Shown here in pieces: positions 17,350-26,903 of a DNA stretch of 64,000 nt; position 1 is the first letter of the stretch; each line of letters opens with the position of its first letter. The position numbers were made by a program, and so were the translations under genes. Origin of the DNA: Pseudoalteromonas galatheae (GTDB lineage Bacteria; Pseudomonadota; Gammaproteobacteria; Enterobacterales; Alteromonadaceae). The notes below the pieces were generated by a model, which searched no databases, was not told the origin of the DNA, and worked only from the letters and a program-made list of their open reading frames with translations. The DNA lies in the NCBI RefSeq assembly GCF_005886105.2, contig NZ_PNCO02000001.1:2477001-2541000 (forward strand), read 5' to 3'.

Positions 17350-20300
17350 TTGTCATCCCAATCAAACTTGTATAAGAAGTCTATACTGTTGTACAAACCG
17401 CTCGTGGCTTCAACATAAAACTTCGAAAAAACACGATAGCGCAGTGCAATTTCATTGATTGACTCAAACACCCCAACACGATAACTGACCTGAACATTGG
17501 GGGTGATATAGCCTGACACCTCGACTTGTGTATCGTCGCCACTGCCTTTTGCTGATAGATTGACATCCGAAAGTCCAAGCGATTCACCTGCCTTACTAAA
17601 GAATCCTTCACTGCGGTCAATTCCCTGTGAGAGTAAAAACTGCGTGAGTAGCGCATTGTTAGAGGTTTCAGACTCCCCTAAAGGCTGACCGTTAAGTAGG
17701 TAAGACAGCGCTTTGGCTTGATCCATTGCTGGCTCTGAAAATACAGTCAAACGCGGCTTAGCAATATTGCCTGTGAGCTCAACACCGGCTATCACATCAT
17801 TGGCGGTTGTCGCTGGATTTCGAATAGCTCGAATGTTCAAATACGGTTTATCTAGTGCGCCATTGAAGCCAATTTGTCCTGTGCGGATCAACAAGTCTTG
17901 GCCAAATGCACGATATTTACCCTCTCTTAGTTGTAACTCTCCTGTTGCTAACATTGGCGACTCAACTTGCTTATCAATTTCGATTGCACCGGTAACAAAG
18001 CTATCTAGTCCTAAAGCCTTCACCCTAAAGTTATCTTTAACGGTCAGTTTTAAATCTATTTCGTGTTGCACTGGCACCGACATCTGCTTTTTCACCTTGG
18101 CATCAACAATGATTTCATCGTCGCTTGGAGATGTAACTCCCTCTGGCAGAGATTCAATATTTACTCGACCAAACGGCACCACAATTTCTCCAAGTATTCG
18201 CGCAATTTTATCTTTATAGGCAAGTGTTAAATCCGGGCTTGCGGTTAGTTCAATCTGCGAGTCTGGCTGCACGTAAATATTTTCGCCCTTTATTTTGATT
18301 TCGGCAGAGAGCTCAGGTGACCAAAAAGCTTCGCCAGTGAGCGCGACCTTACCGCCTTTTGCTGCAGTTAACTCAGCCTCTAGTTGAGCGGAAGTAGTAT
18401 CAAAATCAAGATTGATGTGACCTTTATCGATTTCCACGGGCAAAGAGTCTGAAGACATAAATAAGCGCTGAGCCGTTAGTTTACCGTTCACTTCAGGGGC
18501 TGCGAGACTACCTGAGATATTTATATCCCCTAACACTTCCCCTTGCAGGTCAAAGCTTTGTTCCGTTACTCGGTTTAGTAGCGCTGACAAGTTAGCCAAC
18601 TCAATTGACTCTATTTTTACGCTACCAGCTAATTGGGGGGACTGTTTATCTAACGGCACACGCGTATCACCACTGAACTGACCTAAAGTATCGGAGGTCA
18701 TGCGCCAATCAGCGTGAATTTGTTTGTTATTGGTTTTTAATAACGCTCTAAATTCAGCAATTGAAAATGTTTGCCCATGAGTCGTAACACCGGCATCAAC
18801 AATGTTCAGCTCGCCATCAGCTCGGGTCACTTGGCCGTTTTGCCACGCAAGTTTAGCCACGGCCTGAGTTTCACCTGTTATTTTGAGCTCTGCTGGCAAC
18901 CAAGTTTGTAGTTTAGCCAGTGCCAACTTCTCTAGTTTAACATCGGCCTGCCCTTGTGTGCCTTTTTGCTCGGCTGCAAAACACAAATCAGTATCATCCA
19001 TCTGCCAACACTGCTTTGCAATGCGCTGACTGACATCACTGATCATGATTGCGGCAGGACTTTGCAATGCTATCGTTTGCCCGTGAGAAGTTACCTCACC
19101 AGACGACAACTCTCCCTGCCAAGTAGACTGCTGCATCTTGCCATTGACTTCAAAGCTTGCAACCACTCGCTTATCACGAATATCCAATGTCGCATTATGT
19201 TGCTGCTGATTGCCTTTCACAGCTAAACGAATGTCTTCAACCATTTCAGAGTCAACAATCAAACGGTCTAGTGCCAGTTTAATTTGCCCAGTCATTTCAT
19301 TGGCAATATCAACCGTGCCTTTCGTCGTGAGATCGTGTAGTGCTATATTCTGGTAACGCACGGAGTCAAACTTAATATCGGTCTGAATCCTCGGCTTGAG
19401 GTGGTCGCCCTGAACAAAGATTTCACCACTGCCCTTTAAGTCGGCTGGAATAAGCGTATTTGCCGCCTGCTCAAACTGAAAGTCAATATCGAGGTCCAAC
19501 TGCTGACCAAGCTCACCGCTTACCGTCAGTCTATTTTTGCCATAATTCAGGCGTGCATGGCTAAACTCACCTAGTAGGCTCTCATCCACAACGACCTTAA
19601 CGTCCGCATTAAGCGGGGCACCCGCTACTTTACCATCGAGCTTAAAGCGCTCAACATTAACCTGCCACTGCTCACCTTGACTGATAAAATCAAGCGCGAA
19701 TTGACCTGCCAACATATCGTTTTCCGTAAGCCCTGCATCGTATTGCACTAGCCCTAGCAATCTATCGACGGGTAGCTGAGAAAAGTCCCCGTTCACTTTA
19801 CCCTTCAATCCTTGCGACCAGTTCACTTGTCCCGCTATTTGCGCTTGTGCTTTTTCAAGCTGAAGCGCTGCTTTAGCTAGAGTAAACGCTTGTAGTCCAC
19901 CTTGCCCTTCAAGTGTCGCGGTAACATCACCAAACTGCACAGTATTAACAGCGAGTGAGCCTGACAAATTATATTTTGAGGCATCTCCGCTCAAGCCGAG
20001 TGTCGCACTTTTTAAAGTTGTGGGCTCCGACGGAATAACTAATTTATCTATTTGACCCTGTAAATCAAATGGCCAGTTTGTCGTTGTCAAATCTGCATGG
20101 GCTTGCAGTTTTGCAAACGCCATCCCCTCGGTATTCAAAGTAAGCGTAAGATCATGAGGGCGACCCACCAGCGTTAAACTGGCTAAACCCTGTGGCGCAC
20201 TCAAGGTTGATCTCAGGTCAATAGTCCAGTCGCTAAGCAAGACTTCTGCCGCCGCTGATATAAACCACTCTTGATAGTTAAGCTGAACCTGCTCCACGTC

Positions 20301-21005
20301 CACATTTTCATCTACTATAACTTGAGAAAGCTTGATATTCTCAAGCGTCTGCTCATCTATCGCGAGGTTGCTAATCTTTATCTCACCGAGCTCAGCGGTT
20401 AGCGGCAGGTCTATCTTAGGTAGTTGGAGTGGCGCTAATGCATTAAGTGGTGCCGACGATTTTGTAGGCACTGGCTGATCGGTTGCCTTTGCGGTCAACT
20501 TCACGCTGTCTAACAGCAAAGATGGGACATTAAAATGTGAGCCAGAACCTGAAAGCTGCGTGTCCAAGCCTTGCAATTGCACTTTAATATCAGGCGTTTC
20601 CAACGAAAATTGCTGAACTTGCGCACGTTTTATTGCAATTGGCAGTGGTAACTCAACTTGGCCACTTTCAGTAGTTTCCTCTTCGTTGACACTTTTCTGC
20701 TTTTGTACAATCGCTATCGCTTTTGCGTCTAGCTCAATGCAAACGCTGGCACAGGTCAACCACTCAACAGTGACTTTGGTGTCTCTAAGGCGAATATCAA
20801 TATCGTCATTGTGATAACGCAACGTAAGATTGGCGCCAGATAGTAAGCGCTTGTCTAAACCATCGATTTCTATGCCTGAAACCGTTTTATTCGCTACCCA
20901 AACCAGTAACTTTTGCCCGGGCAAGGTAAAGCATAAACAAACCAACAGTAAAAATAGGCTAATAATGGCAGTAATAATTTTGATTCTTAAGCTTCTGAAC
21001 TGCAT
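17346..21005 (-). CDS. tamB: Translocation and assembly module subunit TamB
   Basis: This is a 1219-residue inner-membrane-anchored protein (E. coli TamB has 1259). One N-terminal membrane segment (about 9-30, IITAIISLFLLLVCLCF) precedes a very long repetitive beta-taco region. The C-terminal DUF490/TamB domain ends with VSYRVGVFESINEIALRYR and FYVEATSGLYNSIDFLYKFDWD, a typical beta-strand end. TamB bridges the periplasm and moves phospholipids or proteins toward the outer membrane with TamA. It starts at the base where tamA ends. Confidence 0.95.
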   Translation of the reverse strand: MQFRSLRIKIITAIISLFLLLVCLCFTLPGQKLLVWVANKTVSGIEIDGLDKRLLSGANLTLRYHNDDIDIRLRDTKVTVEWLTCASVCIELDAKAIAIVQKQKSVNEEETTESGQVELPLPIAIKRAQVQQFSLETPDIKVQLQGLDTQLSGSGSHFNVPSLLLDSVKLTAKATDQPVPTKSSAPLNALAPLQLPKIDLPLTAELGEIKISNLAIDEQTLENIKLSQVIVDENVDVEQVQLNYQEWFISAAAEVLLSDWTIDLRSTLSAPQGLASLTLVGRPHDLTLTLNTEGMAFAKLQAHADLTTTNWPFDLQGQIDKLVIPSEPTTLKSATLGLSGDASKYNLSGSLAVNTVQFGDVTATLEGQGGLQAFTLAKAALQLEKAQAQIAGQVNWSQGLKGKVNGDFSQLPVDRLLGLVQYDAGLTENDMLAGQFALDFISQGEQWQVNVERFKLDGKVAGAPLNADVKVVVDESLLGEFSHARLNYGKNRLTVSGELGQQLDLDIDFQFEQAANTLIPADLKGSGEIFVQGDHLKPRIQTDIKFDSVRYQNIALHDLTTKGTVDIANEMTGQIKLALDRLIVDSEMVEDIRLAVKGNQQQHNATLDIRDKRVVASFEVNGKMQQSTWQGELSSGEVTSHGQTIALQSPAAIMISDVSQRIAKQCWQMDDTDLCFAAEQKGTQGQADVKLEKLALAKLQTWLPAELKITGETQAVAKLAWQNGQVTRADGELNIVDAGVTTHGQTFSIAEFRALLKTNNKQIHADWRMTSDTLGQFSGDTRVPLDKQSPQLAGSVKIESIELANLSALLNRVTEQSFDLQGEVLGDINISGSLAAPEVNGKLTAQRLFMSSDSLPVEIDKGHINLDFDTTSAQLEAELTAAKGGKVALTGEAFWSPELSAEIKIKGENIYVQPDSQIELTASPDLTLAYKDKIARILGEIVVPFGRVNIESLPEGVTSPSDDEIIVDAKVKKQMSVPVQHEIDLKLTVKDNFRVKALGLDSFVTGAIEIDKQVESPMLATGELQLREGKYRAFGQDLLIRTGQIGFNGALDKPYLNIRAIRNPATTANDVIAGVELTGNIAKPRLTVFSEPAMDQAKALSYLLNGQPLGESETSNNALLTQFLLSQGIDRSEGFFSKAGESLGLSDVNLSAKGSGDDTQVEVSGYITPNVQVSYRVGVFESINEIALRYRVFSKFYVEATSGLYNSIDFLYKFDWDDK

Positions 21006-22741
21006 TAGATTTCAGGTCCTATAACAATACTGAGACGCGTACTTTTACTTTCTTTGGTCAGCCCCCAAGCATGGTCGAGCCGGATTGGACCAACGGGGGT
21101 TAAATAACGAAAACCAAACCCAGCCCCAACTTCCCAAGCGTCCGAGAAATCGTTCGTCGCAGTACCCGCATCAACAAACAAAGCGGCTCGCCAACTTGGG
21201 TGGAATTGATAGTTATATTCCACTGTACCTGTGGCTAAATATCTGCCGCCAAGTATGCGCCCTTCGTCATCGCGAGGACCGATGGATTCATAGGCAAAAC
21301 CACGGATACTTTGATCTCCTCCAGCAAGGAAACGGTGGGTAAACGGAATTTGGTCAATATCCTTTGTCACGATCGCCCCTAAGTCTAAGCGACCAAAAAA
21401 TAAATGTTTGGTTTCAAAGCTTCTTAGCCATTCATTGTTCCATCTCACTTTCAACATATTTGCAGACGATAGTACAGAATCTGCTGCAGCTTCAATGGAG
21501 ATCAGGCGCTCATTACCCCAATACGGTAGCGCGCCACCTTTACTTTCTTTCTTTAAGTAGCTAATGCCTGGAATTAACATTTCCGTGCGCTGCTTTTCGC
21601 CCAGCTGTTCCGTGGTTTCGTGTTCACGTTTCAAAAACGCCGTTCTCACCCACTCGTCATCCGTTAGCCATTGTCGCTGTACCTGCACGTTCCAAATTCG
21701 ACTGTTGATCCCTTCCGTTACTTCATCCTGCACCTTATAACCACCTAACACACGCCATAAATCGTCGTTAGGATTGTCTACCGGGATAGTATAACTTGCT
21801 GTGATATCTTGTTGCTTTTGCGACAGCCTCAGATTGGACTCAAAGGAGTGGCCATCCTCAGTGATCCAGGGTTTAGTCCACTTAAAACGGGTTTTTGCAC
21901 CCACATCATCACTGTAGCCAGCACCCACTTCAAAGCTATTTGCAGGTTTGTCTTCAACACTCACTCGAACTGGTACCTGATCGTTCGTACGGTCCTTTAA
22001 CAGCGGATAAACCTTTATCGCACTAAAATAAGGAGTTGCATTTAAAGACAGATTAAAGTCAGACAAAAGACTCGCTTCAAAAGGTTGCCCTTTCGAAAAT
22101 GGGCTTAGTGAACGTATATAGTTAGCCGCTTTGGTGTTTCCCTCAATAGCAAGATCACCAAATTGGTAACGTTTACCAGTGTTGAGCAGCAGTCGCACGC
22201 CAGCATAGCGATTCGCTTTATGAACAAGCAATTTGGACTCTTGCCATTGATAATCAAAATATCCAAGCTCTAGCAGCTCGCTCTCAAAGCGGCTTTTCGT
22301 TGCCTGGTAATCACCATGATTGACTTGCTTGCCAACTTGAATAGGTACATCTTTGATAAGCGAAACTAAATCCACATTATCCTTACCCGTGCCCGCAAGC
22401 TCAATATTAATATCTTTCCATTTCAGTGGTGCTTCAAGTTTGACTTCGGCTATGACGTTTTGTCCTTCTCCACTGATTTGAATATCAAAGTGATAATAAC
22501 CTAAAGCATGCAAAGCGCGACGTATGTCCGCACGCACCTCTTTCATTACCCGAGGTATTTTTGGTTTACCTTGGTAAGATTTTAAAAAACCAGTGATGTT
22601 GTCTTCGACGTCGCCGTTTTCGACTTTGACTTCAATGTTGGAGATTTTTACTGATGCAGGGCGAGACTCAGCACCTACGTAAAACGAGGAAAAACAGCAC
22701 AAAAAAAGCGCTAGTGTTAAACAAGAGAAATACGGCTTCAT
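21005..22741 (-). CDS. tamA: Translocation and assembly module subunit TamA
   Basis: This is a 578-residue Omp85-family outer-membrane protein (E. coli TamA has 577). A signal peptide is followed by about three POTRA domains in the first 260 residues, then a 16-stranded barrel. The barrel contains the motif FLAGGDQSIRGFAYESIGP, the conserved lid-lock RGF segment, and ends with GPIRLDHAWGL...LSIVIGPEI. It is the first gene of a four-gene operon with tamB, a binding protein and a cyclophilin. Confidence 0.95.
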   Translation of the reverse strand: MKPYFSCLTLALFLCCFSSFYVGAESRPASVKISNIEVKVENGDVEDNITGFLKSYQGKPKIPRVMKEVRADIRRALHALGYYHFDIQISGEGQNVIAEVKLEAPLKWKDINIELAGTGKDNVDLVSLIKDVPIQVGKQVNHGDYQATKSRFESELLELGYFDYQWQESKLLVHKANRYAGVRLLLNTGKRYQFGDLAIEGNTKAANYIRSLSPFSKGQPFEASLLSDFNLSLNATPYFSAIKVYPLLKDRTNDQVPVRVSVEDKPANSFEVGAGYSDDVGAKTRFKWTKPWITEDGHSFESNLRLSQKQQDITASYTIPVDNPNDDLWRVLGGYKVQDEVTEGINSRIWNVQVQRQWLTDDEWVRTAFLKREHETTEQLGEKQRTEMLIPGISYLKKESKGGALPYWGNERLISIEAAADSVLSSANMLKVRWNNEWLRSFETKHLFFGRLDLGAIVTKDIDQIPFTHRFLAGGDQSIRGFAYESIGPRDDEGRILGGRYLATGTVEYNYQFHPSWRAALFVDAGTATNDFSDAWEVGAGFGFRYLTPVGPIRLDHAWGLTKESKSTRLSIVIGPEI

Positions 22742-22980
22742 TAAAATAAAACGACCTAAATATCGCGACTTATGGGCATCGATAATGCCATTGTGCTTGC
22801 GAAAATGGATACTGTAAAACGACTTTTAAGAGAAAGTGCAATTTTACTGAGCTGAAGCTGAACATAGGGTGTATTTTATTGTAACGCAGTGGGTTTTATC
22901 GCACATTTATTTACATTCATCCTTTTTATTTTCTTGCAGATGACGGACAATAGCAGCAATTGAACCTGCAGAGTAAAATT

Positions 22981-23313
22981 ATGCAATTTCCAAATGATGA
23001 TAACGGTGAGCTTCTAGCTGAGATTGCCGCTGCTGGCGTTGATCTGACGCAAATGCAGAATATCGATTTTTATATTCTTTTCGAGCAAGCTGATGATGCT
23101 AAGCGTTTCATTAGCGCGATTGGAAAAGACGAATTAGCACCGAAAACCCAGTTACAACAATGTCCTGACACAGGTGTTTGGGAAGTTATCACCACGGTAA
23201 CTATGGTCCCGATGCATGAGCTACTGAGTCAGACTGAACAATACCTAGAAAGCATAGCCAATGGCTATGAAGGGTATGGCGATGGCTGGGGCTTAATGGC
23301 TTCAGAAGAATAA
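22981..23313 (+). CDS. rraB: RraB family ribonuclease E regulator
   Basis: This is a small acidic protein of 110 residues from the ATG at 22981. A TTG seven codons upstream in the same frame is less likely. The pattern LLAEIAAAGVD, then FYILFEQADDAKRFISAI, then VTMVPMHELLSQTEQYLESIANGYEGYGDGWG is that of the RraB/DUF1260 family, whose E. coli member inhibits RNase E by binding its C-terminal half. The C-terminal acidic tail of E. coli RraB is missing, so it is a short form. Confidence 0.78.
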   Translation: MQFPNDDNGELLAEIAAAGVDLTQMQNIDFYILFEQADDAKRFISAIGKDELAPKTQLQQCPDTGVWEVITTVTMVPMHELLSQTEQYLESIANGYEGYGDGWGLMASEE

Positions 23314-23348
23314 ATCGCCACGGAAAATCCGACTTTTATATAGAAAGG

Positions 23349-25091
23349 CTAACTTTTGTCAGCCTTTCTATAGCTACCTTGATAGTCAAACAGTTTTTCA
23401 GAAACCTGCCAACCAAACTTCTTGTGTAATTTAGCAATCACGAAATCCGGTGCAATTAAGTCAGTATCTACCACTTCTTCAGCTAACCGCCATTTCGCAG
23501 GTGCCGACGTAGACTTTCGCCGCTTTGCAAATTGCTGGTGGAATATAAATAGACTCTTTTGATTAGAAAAGTCATAGACCTCACAGCAACTTGCTCCATC
23601 CTCATCAAAGTAAGTGACTTTTAATCTGTTACCACTGAGCACTTCGCTACATAGCCCGCTGCAGCGTAGTACCATTGCATGTTTTAAATTCAATGCCGCA
23701 CGCAACTTATCATCTGGGTCCGCCATTATTTCGCCACACTGATGACATTGTCTTGCAGCTATATCATTTTCGGCACCACACTGCTCACATTCTTTAAACT
23801 TAAAACGGTAATCACACTGCTGTGAGTGGCCTTCATCATCTTCAAGTAACCCCTGACAGCGCCTGCCGAAATGCTCAATAAGCTTGCCCTGTTCGTCTAC
23901 TTTTCCCCAGAAAATATTGGCAAAGCCACAACCTGGGCAAAGCACCTGAACGGGCTCATTGTCTGAGTTTGGCTTTTTACTTCCGACTTCAGGTGCAAAT
24001 AAATCAAAGTCGTTACCTGCATAATCAATGACAAAGCAATCTTCTTTGTTCTCATCTAACCTAAGTCCTCTGCCTACAATCTGCTGATAAAGGCTAACAG
24101 ACTCAGTGGGCCTTAAGATAGCAATCACGTCAACATGGGGGGCATCAAATCCGGTAGTCAGCACAGAGACATTAACTAAATACTTAATTTCTCTATTTTT
24201 AAATTGGACGATAAGTGCATCTCTCACGGCTGACTTGGTTTCACCCGTTATTAGTGCACTATATTGCTTGGGCAAGTAGCCGATAATTTCTTTTGCATGC
24301 ATAACCGTCGCGGCAAAAATCATTACCCCCATCCTATTTTCACTGAGCTCTAGCAAATGAGTGATAATGCTCTTTGTTGCACGAGTTTGTGCTTGTAATA
24401 ATGTATTCATATCAGATTCTGAATAACGCCCAAATGAATCTGTACTTAAACTAGAAAAATCATAATTCTCAACGGCTGGGTCGATTTTATTTGGCGGCGT
24501 AAGATACGAGTTCTTTATCATATATCTAAGTGGTAATTCGTAAATACACTGCTTGAATGGTGATTCAGCTTTTCCTCTAACAAAACCATGATAATGTTTA
24601 TGGTATATCCATCCCATACCCAACCGATAAGGTGTTGCTGTTAAGCCTAATAACTTTAGCTCAGGATTAAACTGAGCCAGTTGATTTAAAATTTGTTGAT
24701 ACTGGCTATTATCTTCCCCACTCACCCGATGGCATTCGTCAATGATAACTAATGAATAAAATTGATTGAGTTGTGATAAGTTTCGAGACAATGACTGCAC
24801 ACTGGCAAAAGTTACTTGATGCTGTAACGACTTTTCTTTTAATCCAGCAGAAAAAATGCTCGCTTGCAATCCATAGCTTTTATATTTTTGTGCATTTTGC
24901 TCTACCAGCTCTTTAACATGAGTCAATACTAATATTTTGTGCCTCGCAAGCCTCGCAAGCTCTGCAATTACGAGACTCTTTCCGGCGCCTGTAGGTAATA
25001 CAATGACGGCGGAGTCGCTAGATTTACGAAAGTGAGCCAGTGTATTTTGTACCGCTTCTTGCTGATAAGGTCTTAGAACGTAAATAAGCAC
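23349..25091 (-). CDS. radD: DEAD/DEAH-type DNA-repair helicase RadD
   Basis: This is a 580-residue SF2 protein (E. coli RadD/YejH has 586). The Walker A is VLPTGAGKSLVIAELARL (about 32-49) and the DECH box is IIDECHRV. The helicase motif VI is QQIVGRGLRLD. The C-terminal region has zinc-binding pairs CPGCGF and CEQCGAENDIAARQCHQCG. Long stretches such as ILRPTESVSLYQQIVGRGLR match E. coli from memory. It functions in repair of radiation-induced double-strand breaks. The start is GTG at 25091, with ATT and CTT codons next to it that are not used. Confidence 0.94.
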   Translation of the reverse strand: MLIYVLRPYQQEAVQNTLAHFRKSSDSAVIVLPTGAGKSLVIAELARLARHKILVLTHVKELVEQNAQKYKSYGLQASIFSAGLKEKSLQHQVTFASVQSLSRNLSQLNQFYSLVIIDECHRVSGEDNSQYQQILNQLAQFNPELKLLGLTATPYRLGMGWIYHKHYHGFVRGKAESPFKQCIYELPLRYMIKNSYLTPPNKIDPAVENYDFSSLSTDSFGRYSESDMNTLLQAQTRATKSIITHLLELSENRMGVMIFAATVMHAKEIIGYLPKQYSALITGETKSAVRDALIVQFKNREIKYLVNVSVLTTGFDAPHVDVIAILRPTESVSLYQQIVGRGLRLDENKEDCFVIDYAGNDFDLFAPEVGSKKPNSDNEPVQVLCPGCGFANIFWGKVDEQGKLIEHFGRRCQGLLEDDEGHSQQCDYRFKFKECEQCGAENDIAARQCHQCGEIMADPDDKLRAALNLKHAMVLRCSGLCSEVLSGNRLKVTYFDEDGASCCEVYDFSNQKSLFIFHQQFAKRRKSTSAPAKWRLAEEVVDTDLIAPDFVIAKLHKKFGWQVSEKLFDYQGSYRKADKS

Positions 25092-25114
25092 CTCAGGATA
25101 TGAATAATTAAGTC

Positions 25115-25149
25115 AAAAAAGGCGTATCTGCTAAGATACGCCTTTTATT
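25115..25149 (-). terminator. Rho-independent terminator of the H-NS-type gene
   Basis: AAAGGCGTATCT and AGATACGCCTTT form a long stem around a short loop. On the minus strand TTTTTT follows the stem. It lies between the H-NS-type gene and radD, both on the minus strand. Confidence 0.85.
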
Positions 25150-25203
25150 TAGGCTATTTAAAAAAGCTGCTCAATACCTAACAACCTTCATAATAACGCA
25201 TAA

Positions 25204-25509
25204 TTAGATTAGATAATCGTCTAGGTTAACACCTTGAAATACTTTAGGTGTTTTACCACGACCAGTCCACTCAATTACCTCACCGTCTTTTTCAATACGG
25301 TATTTTGCTTTCACTTTAGAACGACGGTCAGCAGAGGTAGAACCTACTAAATCATCAAGCGTAAGTCCTTTTTCTTTCAGCATAGCCAATACTTCTTCTT
25401 TAGCCTGCTGTTGTTCCTTTTGCTCATCCAGTGCTTTTTGGATTAGCTCTAAAGCTTTTTCTAAATCACCGTAACTTGCATTTTTAATAAAAGACTTGAT
25501 CTCACGCAT
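25204..25509 (-). CDS. H-NS family nucleoid-associated protein (short form)
   Basis: The protein has 101 residues. The N-terminal half (about 1-50) is a helical coiled-coil dimerisation region rich in Glu/Gln/Lys. The C-terminal half (about 63-96) is the H-NS DNA-binding domain: AKYRIEKDGEVIEWTGRGKTPKVF, in which the core AT-hook-like loop is GRGKTP instead of the enterobacterial GQGRTP. It is shorter than E. coli H-NS (137). It probably silences AT-rich DNA; it has its own terminator. The upstream region (25510-25614) is strongly AT-rich, as often seen for self-regulated H-NS genes. Confidence 0.88.
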   Translation of the reverse strand: MREIKSFIKNASYGDLEKALELIQKALDEQKEQQQAKEEVLAMLKEKGLTLDDLVGSTSADRRSKVKAKYRIEKDGEVIEWTGRGKTPKVFQGVNLDDYLI

Positions 25510-25614
25510 TGATACTCTCTCAATTAAGCTTAGTTAGTTTTAATATTTATATTGAATACTATATTAAAATTAATAAAAAACAAATTGGATTCTGTGATTT
25601 CTGATTTTGTTACG

Positions 25615-25639
25615 AAAAAAGCGCCATAATGGCGCTTTT
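25615..25639 (-). terminator. Rho-independent terminator of pyrC
   Basis: GCGCCATAATGGCGC is a stem with a tiny loop flanked by AAAAAA on the left, giving a T run on the minus strand after the stem. Confidence 0.88.
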
Positions 25640-25680
25640 CAGTAAAAATCAAGAAGATTTAATTACAATTTATTTAACTC

Positions 25681-26718
25681 TTATTCAACTTTCCAATCAA
25701 TTGTCGCACTTGCTTTAATCGGAACAACCGTTCCTTCACCTAATTTATATGAATCGGGCACTTGCCACGGAGACTTAGTCAGCGTAATGGTGTCCGTATT
25801 GCGCGGCAGGTCATAAAAATCTGGACCAAAGTGACTAGCAAAGCCTTCTAACTTATCAAGTGCGTTTGCATCTTCAAATGCCTCTGCATAGAGCTCAATT
25901 GCAGCATGTGCGGTATACGCCCCAGCACAACCACATGCAGCTTCTTTTTTATCTTTCGCATGAGGGGCTGAGTCTGTGCCCAAGAAGAATTTTTTACTTC
26001 CGCTTGTCGCCGCTTCAATTAATGCTTGTTGATGCGTATTGCGCTTTAAGATAGGTAAACAATAATAGTGAGGGCGAATGCCACCAGCCAACATATGATT
26101 GCGGTTATAAAGCAAGTGATGAGCTGTGATAGTTGCGGCAACGTTGTCAGGCGCTTGATTAACAAAATCAACAGCGTCTTTTGTCGTGATATGTTCGAGT
26201 ACAATTTTTAACGTTGGGAAGTTATCAACGACTTTGGATAATTTCGTCTCAAGGAACACTTTTTCTCTATCAAAGATATCAATAGAAGAGTCCGTCACTT
26301 CACCGTGTACGAGTAGCAACATGCCAACTTCTTGCATCGCTTCAAGCGCTGGATATACATTTTCAATATCCGTTACGCCCGATGCTGAGTTTGTTGTTGC
26401 GCCGGCTGGATACAACTTAGCAGCAACGATATGACCGGTTGCTTTCGCTTTTTTGATTTCTTCAGGAGTCGTGTTATCTGTAAGATATAACACCATTAGC
26501 GGCTGAAAGTTACCTTGAGGATTAGCGGCCATAATGCGGTCACGGTAAGCCAAAGCAGTCTCTGTGCAAGTTGCTGGTGGTACTAGGTTTGGCATGATAA
26601 TCGCACGGCCCATGTAGCGACTAATATCTCTTACCGTATCGACCAAGACATCACCATCACGTAGGTGCACATGCCAATCATCTGGTCGTGTAATCGTTAG
26701 CGTTTGTTTGCTCGTCAT
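25681..26718 (-). CDS. pyrC: Dihydroorotase
   Basis: This enzyme cyclises carbamoyl-aspartate to dihydroorotate in pyrimidine synthesis. I chose the ATG at 26718, with GGAAGAG upstream, giving 345 residues (E. coli 348). HVHLR near residue 18 holds the two metal-binding histidines, AAKLYPAG holds the carboxylated lysine, and FLGTDSAPH holds the metal-binding aspartate. A start 11 codons upstream is possible but not needed. Confidence 0.96.
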   Translation of the reverse strand: MTSKQTLTITRPDDWHVHLRDGDVLVDTVRDISRYMGRAIIMPNLVPPATCTETALAYRDRIMAANPQGNFQPLMVLYLTDNTTPEEIKKAKATGHIVAAKLYPAGATTNSASGVTDIENVYPALEAMQEVGMLLLVHGEVTDSSIDIFDREKVFLETKLSKVVDNFPTLKIVLEHITTKDAVDFVNQAPDNVAATITAHHLLYNRNHMLAGGIRPHYYCLPILKRNTHQQALIEAATSGSKKFFLGTDSAPHAKDKKEAACGCAGAYTAHAAIELYAEAFEDANALDKLEGFASHFGPDFYDLPRNTDTITLTKSPWQVPDSYKLGEGTVVPIKASATIDWKVE

Positions 26719-26903
26719 TGCTCTCTTCCACTGCTGAATTTGCCCGATCATAGGCTGCGCATGGGTGTTAGTAAAGTTTTTCAGGCCAAGCGCAGATTAT
26801 TTCATTTTGTCAGTTTACTTTTAGCTCGGTTTCATTTTTCGCAAAATTGGTAAATATATACAATTTAAGTTAACTTAGTAGCATCTTTTCATGAGAAATA
26901 TGT

